Below, one piece after another: positions 24,000 through 34,874 of a stretch of DNA of 64,000 nucleotides. The stretch is taken from contig JBAIZL010000008.1 in NCBI GenBank assembly GCA_036971475.1, forward strand, positions 32,957,212 to 33,021,211, written 5' to 3'. The DNA is from Prosapia bicincta. Taxonomy: Eukaryota; Arthropoda; Insecta; Hemiptera; Cercopidae. Both the position numbers and the translations under genes were made by a program. Every line of letters begins with the position of its first letter. Position 1 is the stretch's first letter. Under the pieces are notes generated by a model. The model did no database searches, was not told the DNA's origin, and was given only the letters and a program-made list of their open reading frames with translations.

Positions 24000-24026
24000 G
24001 TATATATATATGTGTGTGTGTGTGTG
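24000..24026. repeat. (TA)n(TG)n microsatellite
   Basis: A short TA run passing into TG, directly left of the PLE family B element. A matching (TA)n(TG)n tract closes the right side at 26369-26424. Confidence 0.85.
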
Positions 24027-24107
24027 AAGTGTTATTATTATTACACTGTGTGTGAAGTGTTATTGTAAATAACTTGTTCCACCACTAAGTGTAATAATTT
24101 TACCTTG

Positions 24108-24150
24108 TGTGATGAGGTACCTTTCGGTACTTGACCATTGTCGAATCACT
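24108..24150 (-). ncRNA. Hammerhead-like motif, PLE family B (left end)
   Basis: On the minus strand: stem I GTGAT/ATCAC, core TCGACAAT, stem II GGT/ACC, GAAA, self-complementary stem III AGGTACCT, then C. The stem III loop bases TA replace TG of other copies. Confidence 0.5.
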
Positions 24151-24479
24151 GATTATTTTTCTGATGTGAATGTTCGGTCCGTGATGTTTGGTATTTGTTG
24201 ACATCACATATTTCTTCTTGAACCTCGTGCATAATGTTTTTAAATAGTAAATCGTCTGCATAGTTGTCTGTAGGTTTATTAAATTGTTGTGCATGTTTTT
24301 ATAAATGTAGTTTTTTTCTAGTGAGTTTAATTCTATTGGGTTATTATTTATTTCGAGTATGGTTGGGTTATTTTCATAATTTATTTCATGTTTATGTTTT
24401 ATTAGGTTCTTGAATTTTGTAGTCCATTACGTTCTGTGAATCTTATTAATCACTTAAACAATAGTTTATGGCTATCCTA

Positions 24480-24730
24480 ACTTTATATTTGGTAAATTTC
24501 TTAAAACTTACTGAGACAAAACGTTTTTAATCACTATGTGCCGATCTTCATCAGTGTCTTCTGCTTGGAGATGTTGGGTTAAGCGGTGACGATTTTAAAT
24601 GTAGGTTTTCAATAGTATCAAAGAGTATGTGTGATTTGTATTGTGTTTGTTCATTTAATATGTTTGTATTTTGTGTTTTTGTCTATCTGTAAATTTCATA
24701 TTGTTCTAGTGTGTTGTGTAGAAGTGATAC
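24480..24730 (-). mobile_element. PLE terminal fragment (family L)
   Basis: The minus strand encodes a GIY-YIG C-terminal tail resembling LEQYEIYR and NILNEQTQYKSHILFDT, followed downstream by a terminal repeat. It interrupts the family B element, so it is either a nested insertion or part of a chimaeric copy. Confidence 0.6.
24514..24559 (-). ncRNA. Hammerhead-like motif, PLE family L
   Basis: On the minus strand: stem I AGACA/TGTCT, the canonical heptamer CTGATGA, a GATC/GATT stem II, then AAAA where GAAA is expected. The stem I match of five pairs with a perfect heptamer makes chance unlikely, but this copy is decayed. Confidence 0.5.
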
Positions 24731-25138
24731 AATCACTTAAAAGAAACAGGACACAAATACACAGACATTTATCATAAATTAGAAATCCTACACATCAACA
24801 AAAAAGGACCACATCTCAACAAACCCGACACCATTTAGACCGCTAATAAATTTCAAAACAGCTCCATCTTACATAATTTCAAAAATACTAGACAAAATAA
24901 TAAGATCTAAAATATCAACAACACATACAATATAAAAAACGGATATAAATAATTAATAAATTAAAAACATAGAAACAAACAGCAACACAAAAATAATACG
25001 TTATGATATAACCAACATGTACCCTAGCATCCCAATAGAAGAAACCATAGAAATAATGAAAAACAAACTAATACACAATAACGAAAAAGAAAACACAATA
25101 AATAGTATCGTAACACTAACAAAACACATGTAACCAAA

Positions 25139-25561
25139 ATGACTTCTAATTTAACAATAAATACTATCAACAAACAACTGGACTCCCCCATGAGATCACC
25201 CATATCATCAGTCATGTCAGAAATATATCTACAACACTTTGAACAAATAATAATTAAACCTATACTAAACACACATAATATTTTACTATGCACAAGATAC
25301 GTAGACAATATACTTGTAATATACCAACCTACTATTCACAACAAACACATAATACTAAACAAACTAAATATATACAACGAAAACATACAATTCACTGTCG
25401 AAACAGAAACAAACAGAACAATTAACTATCTTGACATTACATTAAATATAAATAATAATAAAATAGAAACTACAGTACACAGAAAACCAACTGCCAACAA
25501 CACCACAATACACTACAAATCTAACCACCCCTGGACACACAAGATAACAAACAAAAATTAA
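25139..25561 (+). pseudogene. PLE family B reverse transcriptase core, broken
   Basis: The 140-residue open segment carries the RT fingers/palm motif SPMRSPISSVMSEIYLQHFE, where functional PLEs usually have PMGSP, and the catalytic box RYVDNILVIY at residues 53-62. The second aspartate of the usual YVDD is asparagine (codon AAT, 25307-25309), so a metal ligand is lost. The segment continues with NRTINYLDITLNINNNKIET and VHRKPTANNT, typical of the PLE RT C-terminal part. Upstream RT sequence (24780-25135) is recognisable only in short frames with stops. Lys/Asn/Thr-heavy composition follows the AT bias. Confidence 0.85.
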
Positions 25562-25859
25562 ATGAAGAATTAGATAATTACAAAAATAGCAATAGAGAAT
25601 GGATACAACAAACACCTTATGAAAAACATATATAATAAATTTACAATAAAACCCACCTCAACACAACACTACAACCTGAACACAAAAATAATAAAAATAA
25701 AAAATCTACCTAAAATATAAATACACCAATAACAAAATAGAAAAATTAACAAATATATACAACAAAGAATACTACACTCCAACATACAAACCAAACAACA
25801 AAATAATAAAATATCTTAATAACACAAACCACAAAACAAATACAGAAAAACATAACCTA

Positions 25860-26270
25860 TCAGGAATTTACAAAATTACATGTTTTTTGTAAAAAGGCGA
25901 CTGCAACACATTTTACATAGGGAAAACGACCAGATCATTTAAAATAAGATTTGAAGAACATTACAGAGCATTCAAAAATAAAAATACAAAAGTATCAAAT
26001 GTTGCAGCACACCTAATATCACATAAATATGAAATAACAAATTACGAAAATAACCTAACCATACTTGAAATAAATAATAACCCAATAGAATTAAACTCAC
26101 TAGAAAAATACCACATTTATAAAAACACACACAACAATTTAATGAACCTACAGACCACATATACAGAAGATATACAATATAAAAACATTATACACACAAA
26201 TCAAGAGAAATTGTGTGTAACGTCAACAAATACCAACATCACGAACCTAACATCCACACCAGAAAAATAA
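25860..26270 (+). pseudogene. PLE family B GIY-YIG endonuclease domain
   Basis: The reading is KITCF..KGDCNTFYIGKTTRSFKIRFEEHYRAF, showing the YIG and R-E-H elements of the GIY-YIG nuclease domain found in endonuclease-bearing PLEs, then LEKYHIYKNTHNNLMNLQTT. A stop interrupts the start of the domain (KITCFL-stop-KGDC). It ends just before the terminal hammerhead-like repeat at 26273, the same order seen in the other PLEs of this window. Confidence 0.85.
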
Positions 26271-26272
26271 TC

Positions 26273-26316
26273 AGTGATTCGACAATGGTCAAGTGACCGA
26301 AAGATGCCTCATCACA
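26273..26316 (+). ncRNA. Hammerhead-like motif, PLE family B (3' end)
   Basis: Stem I GTGAT/ATCAC, core TCGACAAT, stem II GGTCA/TGACC, GAAA, stem III AGATGCCT, then C. It begins three bases after the GIY-YIG coding remnant ends. Positions 3 and 8 of the core are U and A, and one extra U follows A9. Confidence 0.55.
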
Positions 26317-26366
26317 CAAGGTAAAATTATTGCACTTGGCGGTGGATAAAAGTATTTACAATAGTA

Positions 26367-26368
<2 letters not shown>

Positions 26369-26424
<56 letters not shown>
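26369..26424. repeat. (TA)n(TG)n microsatellite
   Basis: A TA run then about 19 TG units, directly at the right edge of the family B PLE. Confidence 0.95.
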
Positions 26425-26426
<2 letters not shown>

Positions 26427-26685
26427 TATAGTATATATATTTATTTAATACATATTTTAATTACTGTTTTTAGGTAACATTCGTCAAGACCACTAATATC
26501 TGTAAAACCACCAGCGTCAATGACCAAAACCTACATCAGCACCATCACCACCTGCATCAGCACCATCAATACCTACATCAGCACCAGTAACACTTACCTC
26601 AGCGCCATTAACGCCTTCATCATCATCAAATTTCAGACTGCCTCCTTGTTACATTAATCAGGTAATTATTTTCCGTTTTTATTTT

Positions 26686-26691
<6 letters not shown>
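26425..26691. other. ACC/CATCA-rich low-complexity segment
   Basis: About 26510-26640 repeats words such as ACCTACATCAGCACCA and CATCACCACCTGCATCAG, an imperfect CATCA-rich repeat. A translation rich in Thr/Ser/Ala is possible, but no start or splice context is seen, so I do not call a gene. Confidence 0.5.

Positions 26692-26736
<45 letters not shown>
26692..26736. repeat. (TA)n microsatellite
   Basis: A TA run abutting the family E fragment at 26736. Confidence 0.95.
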
Positions 26737-26738
<2 letters not shown>

Positions 26739-26995
26739 TTTTTTGGACTAGAAGACTGACTACCTTGGTAAGAGCCCACTATGTAGTCTTGAAATAGAAA
26801 CACATAAAAGCACTTAACCTATATATATAGAGTGTTATTTCAAGTTGTTCATTATTTTTCCGTTGCACTGACTTTATGAAGTTATTATTATTAATTGTAA
26901 ACAATTATTTCCACCATCAAGTGCAATAAATAAATAAATATATTGGTTACAATTAATAATAATAACTTCATATGTGTGTGTGTGTATATATATCT
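26736..26995. mobile_element. Family E and family B PLE end fragments
   Basis: 26736-26818 matches the left arm of the family E element (GATTTTTTGGACTAGAAGAC, TAGTCTTGAAATAGAAACAC). 26848-26965 matches family B (TTTCCGTTGCACTGACTTTA, CCACCATCAAGTGCAATAAA) with an inverted tail (AATTAATAATAATAACTTCA). TA/TG tracts lie on both sides. Confidence 0.75.
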
Positions 26996-29080
26996 TTTGC
27001 AAGAAATAAGGTTAGTAATTTACAATATGGTCAATAAAGTATGAAACATATAAACCTGCTGAATGTTTATTGCCAGCCTCTACCTTTCCTATAATTGTCA
27101 CTATGTTCTTAGGAAGCAAATTTTGAAGAGTTTCTATTAATGAGTTTAATTATTAATATGCTGGTTTCCTTGAATATATTGGGACATCATGCTACGAATG
27201 TTTAGTTGTTCATTAATTGTTGCATTTCATATGTATTATTTTGTAGATATAATTCAAATATAATTGTCAAAAAATATATATTTTGTTCAATAGAGATGAA
27301 GGAAATAGTCGTTACTGGTTTAGTTCCATCCAGAATTCTTAATAAACAGTATTGTTTTATTGTTCTATAATTTTAAGTATTGTTTTTACATTTTTATAAT
27401 TTTTATTGTCAGATCACTAGCCTGTTCCTTACCCTTTTTGCAAATCCTGAATATTTTTGTTGCTGTATTAAAAAAACCTATTAGTATGAACTTCTCTTAG
27501 TGATAATGTCTGTTCTCCGACACCCTTGTCACATACCATTGCTTCATTTTTTTATGTTAAGGCTGCACTGAACTAAATTAGAGTCCTGATTTTTGGTTCC
27601 TCGTCACCTTGAATCCATATCTTCCAGTAATCAGATACCAAAATCCCATCTCGTATCTTTTTTCTATACGTTAATGCTGCAATGAATTAACTTGCAGTTA
27701 TTATTTTTGGTTCCTCGTCACCTTGAAACCATATCTTCCAGTAATCAGATACAAAAATCCCTTCTTGTATCTAGTTTGAACTTTGTGTTCACCTAAAGTA
27801 AATTTGTTTTTCAGGTTGTCAGCATTGCTGTACAGACACTTTGCTGCTATAATTTTTCAACATTGTGGAAAACTTTGAGTGGCGGTAGTGTAAAATAAAG
27901 TTTTATTGGTTTATACAAATAAAACTTTAGTTTCAGATATAAGAAAAGACATTTATATCAAATGATTTGCCTTTCCATCCTTGTGGAATCCCTTTCTATC
28001 TTGTTTTCATTTATATCATCTGGTTGTTTATATCAGGAGTAATTTATTCTTAGTCTTTTTTTTATATTTAACTTTTATTGACATTATCCATGTCTCAATT
28101 ATTTCAAAATATTGAGTTTTTCTCATGTTCAGTTGATATTGCTATAGGATTACGAAATATTTTTAATTTTGACTGAGATCATTTCAAATAGTGGCATTCA
28201 TAACTATTTCAAATAGCTCAGATTTGTTGTGAACTCTGGAACATTTTTAAGGCAAAATTAATTCCTCTGAAGAGGTAATTTTTTTTTTTAGTTTAATGTA
28301 AATCGAATCACTGATCGTATATTTTTATAATGAAGATACTGGTTTTTTATGCTAAATCAAGCATAATTGAAGGCCAAAGCGATGTTAGTTGCAATTTGTG
28401 CACTTGTCAGAACTGGTAGCTATTTATGTTTTAGTGGTTCATTAATAAGTAGACCTTTTACCTTCATACATAGGCCTATATAAAATTCAAGTATCAAGGT
28501 ACAGCAAAGAGAAAGCCGGCGATTACATATGTCACCAATTAGAAAAAGAACTTGGCTCACATAATACAATCTTATAGATATGCCATTTGTTGGTTAATAA
28601 AATTGCTCGGCCTGTTTATCTTTGTGGTAATAGTTTTTTTTAAATTTCACCAGTTTTCCCTTTCTCTATAAACGTACTTGGGGGTTTAGTTCAAAAGACT
28701 TCCCAAAATTTTATAACTGATAATAGTAAAACTGGGTGATTATATTAAAAACCATACAAAATATTAAAATGAATATTTTGTTATCGGTCTGTATAAAAAT
28801 TAAAAGTATAAGTGCAACAGAATAGTAAAAGGACTAGGTTAACAAATTATAACTAGAAATAAATTCAGGCACACATTTTAATGCGTTATTGATTTTAATC
28901 CTTTAACTTGAAAGGTTTTTCTTACTAAAGAGTACTGTGGAGTGAGTTTTTTCAATTCCTTCTATTAGTTCACACTTTCCTTATACATATGTTGCTCAAA
29001 TTTTCAATCTTTAATTAAATACTTTGTATCCATCCTCTCAAACTCAAATAGATTTTGATGAGGTGTACACTCATAAGATT
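26996..29080. other. Intergenic DNA with a ~120-bp tandem duplication
   Basis: Two imperfect copies around GGTTCCTCGTCACCTTGAA, ATATCTTCCAGTAATCAGAT and ATACGTTAATGCTGCAATGA lie at about 27545-27660 and 27661-27780. A short perfect hairpin (AAAGTTTTATT/AATAAAACTTT) is at 27897-27928. No gene is seen. Confidence 0.5.
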
Positions 29081-29084
29081 TTGT

Positions 29085-29375
29085 TTAATAAAAACACGGT
29101 TGAAGCGAGAGTCAACAAAACCTTACAGAAAACATTTAATTAATTGTTTATAGTTTTTATTGTCAAAGATTATCATGTTTTATAGTGTGTTTTTAATTAT
29201 TGTAATGTATTTGATTTTATGTTAATTTTGTTGTGAATTTTTATGACGTAGGTGTTAATTCTGTCCATTATACTTGTAGGCCTTAATAAGGACGACAATT
29301 TAGTCATTGAAACGTTGCCAAATTTTTAATAAATCAGATTTCTTTGACTAATGCATCAACCGTGTTTTTATTTAA
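29085..29375 (+). mobile_element. PLE family D-like terminal fragment
   Basis: AAAACACGGTTGAAGC at 29093 is inverted at 29360 (CAACCGTGTTTTTATTTAAT). The right part has GGACGACAATTTAGTCATTG followed by AAACGTTGCC, the stem II plus GAAAC half of the family D ribozyme with its CTGATGA half lost. Confidence 0.55.
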
Positions 29376-30150
29376 TCAAATAGATTTTCTTAAACTCGTA
29401 GTGGATGACACTTATTAATAAAATTTTTTAAATATAATTAATCCATTTTAATAATTAATTATGCTTTCTATTTTACCTCTTAAAATTGTGATTCTGTTAT
29501 ATCTATATACATATTTATATTAGTTGTAATTATTTAACTAAATAATTAATATTTAATTAAATGAAATTTTTATTTGTTGACCTAAGTAGAAATTGAGTTT
29601 AAAACTTTTTATTTACTTGTTTAAGAGTACTTTGTTTGCTACAACCCATTATGTACTGCCAATGTATATTGCCTACATTTAGCACTGAAACGTAAAGAGA
29701 TCCTTGGCTTGTACACTCAGCTCTTGCTTAGAGTTCTAACTTGAAAGCCCCCAAATACCTTTGAAGTTTAGCTCACCGACATGTAAACAGTGTCATCACA
29801 TAGACTACGGATTATTTATTAATCCGTACACACTTCATAAACAAGGATATTCATGATAAAAATGGTTCTAAGTCTGTCATAATTTTGTTATTCTTGATAT
29901 TATCAAGAGCCTCTTTACTAACCAACAGTTAAACCAAGACCCTTCATTTCCACTGTTGACTAGTGAAGAGGTTCTTGATTATGTCAATATTTACTGGTAA
30001 TTCATTAAAATCTTTGAGCCTTTATTTTTATAAATATTCTCTTTTATGAAATGTATGGTTATACTATGAGAATAATGTTTATCTGAAACTCATAAATGAT
30101 GGTATTAGTTTTAAAAAACCTAAACACAATACAATTACAATATATGTGTA
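29376..30150. other. Intergenic DNA, nothing recognised
   Basis: AT-rich with no coding, repeat or transposon signal that I can support. Confidence 0.4.
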
Positions 30151-30179
30151 CAGATACACAAGAGGGGACCAAAAACAGA

Positions 30180-30960
30180 ATTAGTTTTTAAGAGCTATTA
30201 ATTTCAATTTTTTTACATAACTCTCCTTTGAATTATTCTCCATTACACTTGATAAATTTGTTCCATCAGTATTGCCACTGTTCCGAAACATTTTTTGTAC
30301 TCTTGTTCAGAAATGGCTGACAGCTGCATCCTCGTTTTTCCTTGATATCAATGTTGGCGAATCCAACTTCTTTCATACCCCTTTTTATTCATAGAAATAA
30401 AATAAAATCCTATGAAACCAGATCAAGTAGCTGAAATACGTGTAATAACAGGACCATGCCATTTTTTGCCAAAATGGCTGCATGTAGGTGTTTTGTCATA
30501 GTGGAAAAACTAGATGCCTATCTAACAAAAATCTAATTTTTTTTGACAACATTGTGTAACTTGTTAAAACTTTGGAATAAAAAGCTTGACGAACACTCTA
30601 GCCTGGTGGAACAAACTGAATGAACATCAAAAAAGCAAATGATCATTGCCTAATATTTGATTTTACGCCATCTTTTTAAACAAGGTGACTATGACATCTT
30701 ATATTGGCTTCATTGTAGCTTTGTTTCTGGGTCATATATCCATGTCTCATCTTCAGTAATGACCTTCGACAGGATATCTGAATCAGCTTGAAGTTGTTCT
30801 TTCAAAGCAAGGCGTGTTTTAACTTGACTTGCTTTTTTTAAGAGTCGGTAGTGACTCATTTTGTTCCCAAATCTTAAGTTAAAATTTGCTAAACCAAGCT
30901 TTAAGATAAGTCACATCTCCAAAATTTGAACTTTGGATTGTCGATGGCCTGAGAGCAAAT
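30180..30960 (-). pseudogene. Mariner-family transposase, decayed
   Basis: Minus-strand pieces in three frames line up with mariner (DD34D) transposase in order: VITEDETWIYDPETKLQ (the catalytic region with its first acidic residue in the DE-W context), MFIQFVPPG (usual LVPPGQT), HYDKTPTC (equivalent of the HDNAPAH catalytic box), AILAKNGMVLLLH, and the C-terminus near WQYWWNKFIKCNGEYS. Stops and frameshifts are many. In the second catalytic box the usual HDN is HYDK here. Inverted ends were not found. It is much older than the mariner at 52.4 kb. Confidence 0.8.
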
Positions 30961-31313
30961 GTTTTAAAATTATCTGAATATTCTCCTCTGATCGGGCAAT
31001 GAGACTAGTCATTCATTGACTTGTCACCATTGAGAAAACAAACAAACCTCTAGTACACTAGTTTTATTATAGCATCAGCACTATAGGCTGTTGTCAACAG
31101 TTTCAGCAGGGTTTTCACCTAGCAGAGAGACAAATTTTCCAGCGACACGTTCACTCAAACTTATCATAGAAGAGTTTGAAACAGAATTAGCAAAATCTAA
31201 CACTTTAAATAAACAAAGCAAACCAGATACTACTGAACTAGGAATAAGTTTCAATACATGCACATAACAGGAGAAATTCATCCTCCACGAACCAAGAATC
31301 TTGCTTGGTATTT

Positions 31314-31364
31314 ATGGGAGTTAACTTTCGAGGACTTTAATTACGTGTCTTCATTTTTGAGCAT
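31314..31364 (-). ncRNA. Hammerhead-like motif, PLE family H (decayed)
   Basis: On the minus strand: ATGC then TCAAAAAT (core), stem II GAAGAC/GTCCTC, GAAA, stem III AGTTAACT, then C. Stem II and stem III are kept while the core has drifted from TCGACAAT. Confidence 0.5.
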
Positions 31365-31997
31365 CAACGTCATCATTTTTTGAGACTAAGTGCTTCTGCA
31401 GGTTGCCAAGTGTGTGGGATTTCTGTTGTCACATGGTGTACTGTTCTTATGTTGGATTCACTGCACTGTGGGAAAGATTTTAGAGTGTCTTGGGGTTAAT
31501 TTTGTCTAGTCAGTTGATTAATTTACCTTTTTTGATTTTATTTGTTCATTAATGATATTATTTTTGTGTTTGTAAATTTGTAGCTGTTTCTGATTGTCAT
31601 TTTGAGACCTTTTTTTACTTTTTTTTATTAGATGTGTTTTCTAATGTGGGGAATGTATTGTTTTTTTTGATGGTATGCGTGGCTGTTTGAATTGTTAATG
31701 TTTGGTTTGATGTACGCCTTGAGAAGCTCTTTATATCTGTCTTAATTTCTGTTTTGATTGGCCGATGTATAATTTGTTATTGTCTTGGCATTTGATTTAT
31801 ATACAATAAAGCGTCAGTAATCCGGAGCGTTGCAAATCCAGATTGTGGTTTCAGTGCGCATGGAACTCTGCGTGCAGAGTGTGGCGCTCAGTGCCACTAC
31901 AATACATATCTAAACTTAGTGTTATCTTTAATTATAAATGCAAAGAAGATACATCAATTCTGAAAAATTCATCATAACTAAATTTAAAACGCAACAT

Positions 31998-32714
31998 TTT
32001 ATTATTATTATTACTACAACTCGGAGGGACCTTATCGGTGTAGAGCACATAGCTGCAGCCTTTGTACTCTCTTCCCATCCCTACCACAGGGCTAGCTTAG
32101 TGGATACCTACCTCTTTGCAGAATTAAGTACCCACCTGATGCTAAATCTTCTGATATCCTCTGGTTTACATACCTGCCAGCCAAACCACTTTCTCCTTGC
32201 AGTTCCCAAAGCAGGACAATCACAGAGTACGTGGATTGGGCTTTCCTCTTGGTCCTCGTCGCATCTCTTGCACACAGGGGACCTAGATTTTCCAATTTTG
32301 TATTGGAACCCCCTCAGATTCCCATGGCCTGTAACGAGCTCTACAGTAGCCCTGAGTTGATGTCTACTTAAGGAGAGTAGTTCTTTGCCCCACAAATCTC
32401 CTGAGTAACCCCAAGGTTACATTCCATTCTTCCCTGCACAACCTGTCTATATGTGCCGTGATCCTCTTGCACCCCTCCTGAGGCGGCATGCCCACTGCCC
32501 TCAGCAACGGTCCTTGAGTTATACACCCTTGTTTTGCTAAGGCGTCAGCTCTCTCATTCCCTATCCAGCCAGAATGTCCTGGAATCCAGGTTAGGTTGAG
32601 TGAATTATACTTACTCAGCTCTGCTAGAGAAGCTATAGTCTCAGCCACCAGCCTAGAGCTGGTACTAGCTGGATTAAGCCTCTCCACCACGTCAAGGTCA
32701 TGCAGCCCATAAAT
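31998..32714 (-). mobile_element. 5'-truncated non-LTR retrotransposon (RNase H type) insertion
   Basis: An 8-bp direct repeat CGCAACAT flanks the segment exactly (31990-31997 and 32715-32722). The 3' end, read on the minus strand, finishes in a (TAA)n-type tail seen as TTATTATTATTATTAC on plus, as in I-clade elements. GC content is clearly higher than the surrounding PLE. The 717-bp length shows strong 5' truncation. Confidence 0.85.
31998..32714 (-). pseudogene. RNase H and zinc-knuckle tail of non-LTR retrotransposon
   Basis: From the 5' side the minus strand encodes the RNase H C-terminal half, SLAELSKYNSLNLTWIPGHS followed by GWIGNERADALAKQG (catalytic-region GHSG and ERAD). It then continues through CREEWNVTLG to a second frame, ELLSLSRHQLRATVELVTGH and SPVCKRCDEDQEESPIHVLC, the CxxC...HxxxC zinc-binding tail. 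The two frames meet near 32395, where one frameshift is needed. This order matches I-type and related LINEs. The RT and endonuclease are absent because of 5' truncation. The frame at 32092-32295 is a shadow. Confidence 0.85.
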
Positions 32715-33149
32715 CGCAACATACATTATATTCAATAATTTTTAAAATGTTTTATATGCATTAATGTGTATTGTATCCAATTAACAAAATAATAAAATTT
32801 ATTGTTAAACTTAATATTTAACTAATTTGTCATATAATATACTTTTGTTGAAAGAACAATAACATTTTTTTCACTCTAGTTTTTACCGGGATATTTTTTT
32901 GGTGTTCTAGGCTGTGTATTAGAATGTACATTATATGTTCTTTCACTAAAATATTTTGTACTTTTCAAGCCCTCTGACATCTATTTTGTAATAATTCCTG
33001 GTTTAATTTAAACCTTCATGATACTGTAAGCATTAAAATAGATTATAGTTAATGGAATATCTGTTATAAGTAGTAGTTTAGAGAATGTTTAAAAATCTGT
33101 AGTCCAGATAGGCCCTGGTTCCATTTGATCTTGATTTTCGACGCTTTAC

Positions 33150-33980
33150 TGTATTCCGCTAAGAAGCATGGGACATATTTTTTCTGATTAGTTTATTTTA
33201 TTTATTATGCTTCCTGTATTTTTGTAAGTTATATTAATACGGTTATTTTTTAGTATTTTAGTTATTCCTTCTATGTTGTATCCTGTGTATGTGAATGTGG
33301 CCCATTTTGTTGTTTGTGGGTTAGGTTTTCCGGTTCTTTTAATTTGTTTAGTATTTTAATTCTAATTTATCTATAGTTTTTTTATTGTATCCATTTTTGT
33401 GGGCTATTTGATATATTATTTGTTTTTCTTTTGCTTTTCCTTCATTTTTTAGTGTTAGTTCACAAAAAGTGTAATTTCTACAAAAAAACTCAAGCCTAAA
33501 AACTGGATACAATAAAAAACTATAGATAAATTAGAATTAAAAATATTAAGCAAATTAAAACAACCTAAACACGAACCACAAACAACAACAAAATGGGTCA
33601 CATTCACATACACAGGACACAACATTAAAGGAATAAGCAAAATAGTAAAAAATAACCATATTAACATAACTTACAAACCAAGTAAGGAAGCATAATCAAT
33701 AAAATAAACCAATCTGAAGAAATATGTCCCACACTTAATAACAGAATATATAGAATTGAATACCCAGACTGTTAACAAATTATACATCGGCCAAACAATA
33801 AAGAAATTAAAAGACATAAAGAGCACCTCAAGGCATACATTATAACAAACATTTAGAATTCAAACTTGGCCATGCATCCCATCAAAAACAACCATACATT
33901 CCCCCACATTAGAAAACGTACATCTAATAAAAAAAAAGTACAAAATGACAATATGAGAACAGCTACAAATTTATATACAC
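33150..33980. pseudogene. PLE coding remnants forming a large palindrome
   Basis: Plus strand 33480-33840 reads EPQTTTKWVTFTYTGHNIKG, ISKIVKNNHINITYKPSKEA and KLYIGQTIKKLKD, the segment linking RT to GIY-YIG and the YIG motif itself of a PLE. The minus strand of 33160-33400 encodes the same piece again. The two copies are head to head, giving an inverted repeat of about 250-bp arms centred near 33450. Stops and a missing REH part show decay. Confidence 0.7.
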
Positions 33981-34211
33981 AAAAATAACTAAATTAATAA
34001 TAGAATAATAATTTTAAAATAAATATAAATCATTAACTAACAAATAAAATAAAGAAAGGTAAATTAATCAACTAAATAGACAAAATTAACCCCAAGACAT
34101 ACTAAAACTTTCCCACAGTGCAGTGAATCCTAAATGAGAACATTAACTGTGTACCATGTGGCAACAGAAATCCCTCACACTTAGCAACTGCAGACGTACT
34201 TAGTCTCAGTT

Positions 34212-34245
34212 GATGCTCGAAAATGAAGACTCGTAATTAACGTAA
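34212..34245 (+). ncRNA. Hammerhead-like motif remnant, PLE family H
   Basis: GATGC, TCGAAAATGAAGACTCGTAA, then the stem II partner and GAAA are lost. It lies downstream of the plus-strand GIY-YIG remnant, where other PLEs here carry the motif. Confidence 0.35.
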
Positions 34246-34250
34246 ATTAA

Positions 34251-34874
34251 ACAGTTTTATAAATATAATAAACTAACAAAAGAATAAAATGAAAATTCAA
34301 TAACATTACATCATACAATATTTGTCAAAAACTAAGTAATTAAGCGTTAAAGAATAACAATGCATTTAAATTGTCAACACTTAAAGATATAATAATATGT
34401 GATATGTATAGGGGCTCTTACTTTTTTTTAATGAGTTTGGCAGTAAAGGGTATTTATCCCATAGTCAACTTAGGCAGTACCTGATGTCTTCTTTAGATTG
34501 AGGTGGAGGAGGGTTAGAATAGGCACATTACAAAAGCAATTAAAAAAACAGCGTATTTATAAATAATTATAAACCCTTGCTACAAAATAGTTACACAACC
34601 ATCACATACACAGTTAGCATCATAATGGTTTGTAATTGTTTATTAATAATAGCTATAGTTGACAGAGTTTTGGGGGTTATCCAAAGATCACATATTGGAA
34701 CAGCTGCCCTCTTTGTAGACAATGAGTAAATACTATTCAAGAAGAGCAAGTGTCACATATTAACATATGTTGCAGTGTAAACTAGCCGCTCGAGTTGAAG
34801 GAGAAATTTTAAAAAAATGTAAATTGTTAAATTATAACCTACATTCATTTGTAACAATTACAGATTATTAACCT
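34251..34874. other. Spacer between two PLE remnants
   Basis: No gene. It contains a possible hairpin-forming PLE-like motif (CCCATAGTCAACTTAGGCAG at 34459) resembling family C ends, but too decayed to assign. Confidence 0.35.

Larger units (their letters stand above)
24055..26370 (+). mobile_element. Penelope-like element, family B, full structure but decayed
   Basis: Inverted family B termini (24060-24160 on minus, 26270-26370 on plus) enclose a reverse transcriptase (RT) region and a GIY-YIG endonuclease in the order expected of Penelope-like elements. (TA)n(TG)n tracts abut both sides. The left part also carries an inverted copy of the 3' coding end (minus strand 24100-24294, NLINLQTTMQTIYYLKTLCT matching NLMNLQTTYTEDIQYKNIIH on plus). 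A second, unrelated PLE tail is at 24500-24730. Frameshifts and stops make it inactive. Confidence 0.85.
31290..34250. mobile_element. PLE family H composite with inverted termini
   Basis: The left terminus (31290-31550) and right terminus (about 34060-34250) are inverted: TTCACTGCACTGTGGGAAAG and TTGGGGTTAATTTTGTCTAG on the left against AATTAACCCCAAGACATACT and TTTCCCACAGTGCAGTGAAT on the right. Both carry the GAGCATCAAC/GTTGATGCTC end shared with the palindrome at 37918-38117. Inside are PLE coding remnants on both strands and an inserted non-LTR fragment. Confidence 0.75.

Noticed and set aside
25024..25308. Minus-strand open frame opposite the family B RT
   Set aside because: Shadow of the Lys/Asn-rich RT coding strand, as are 61720-61926, 61927-62109 and 62159-62383.
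31081..31281. Minus-strand 66-codon open frame near the decayed mariner
   Set aside because: It does not match the N-terminal part of a mariner transposase and no other family is recognised.
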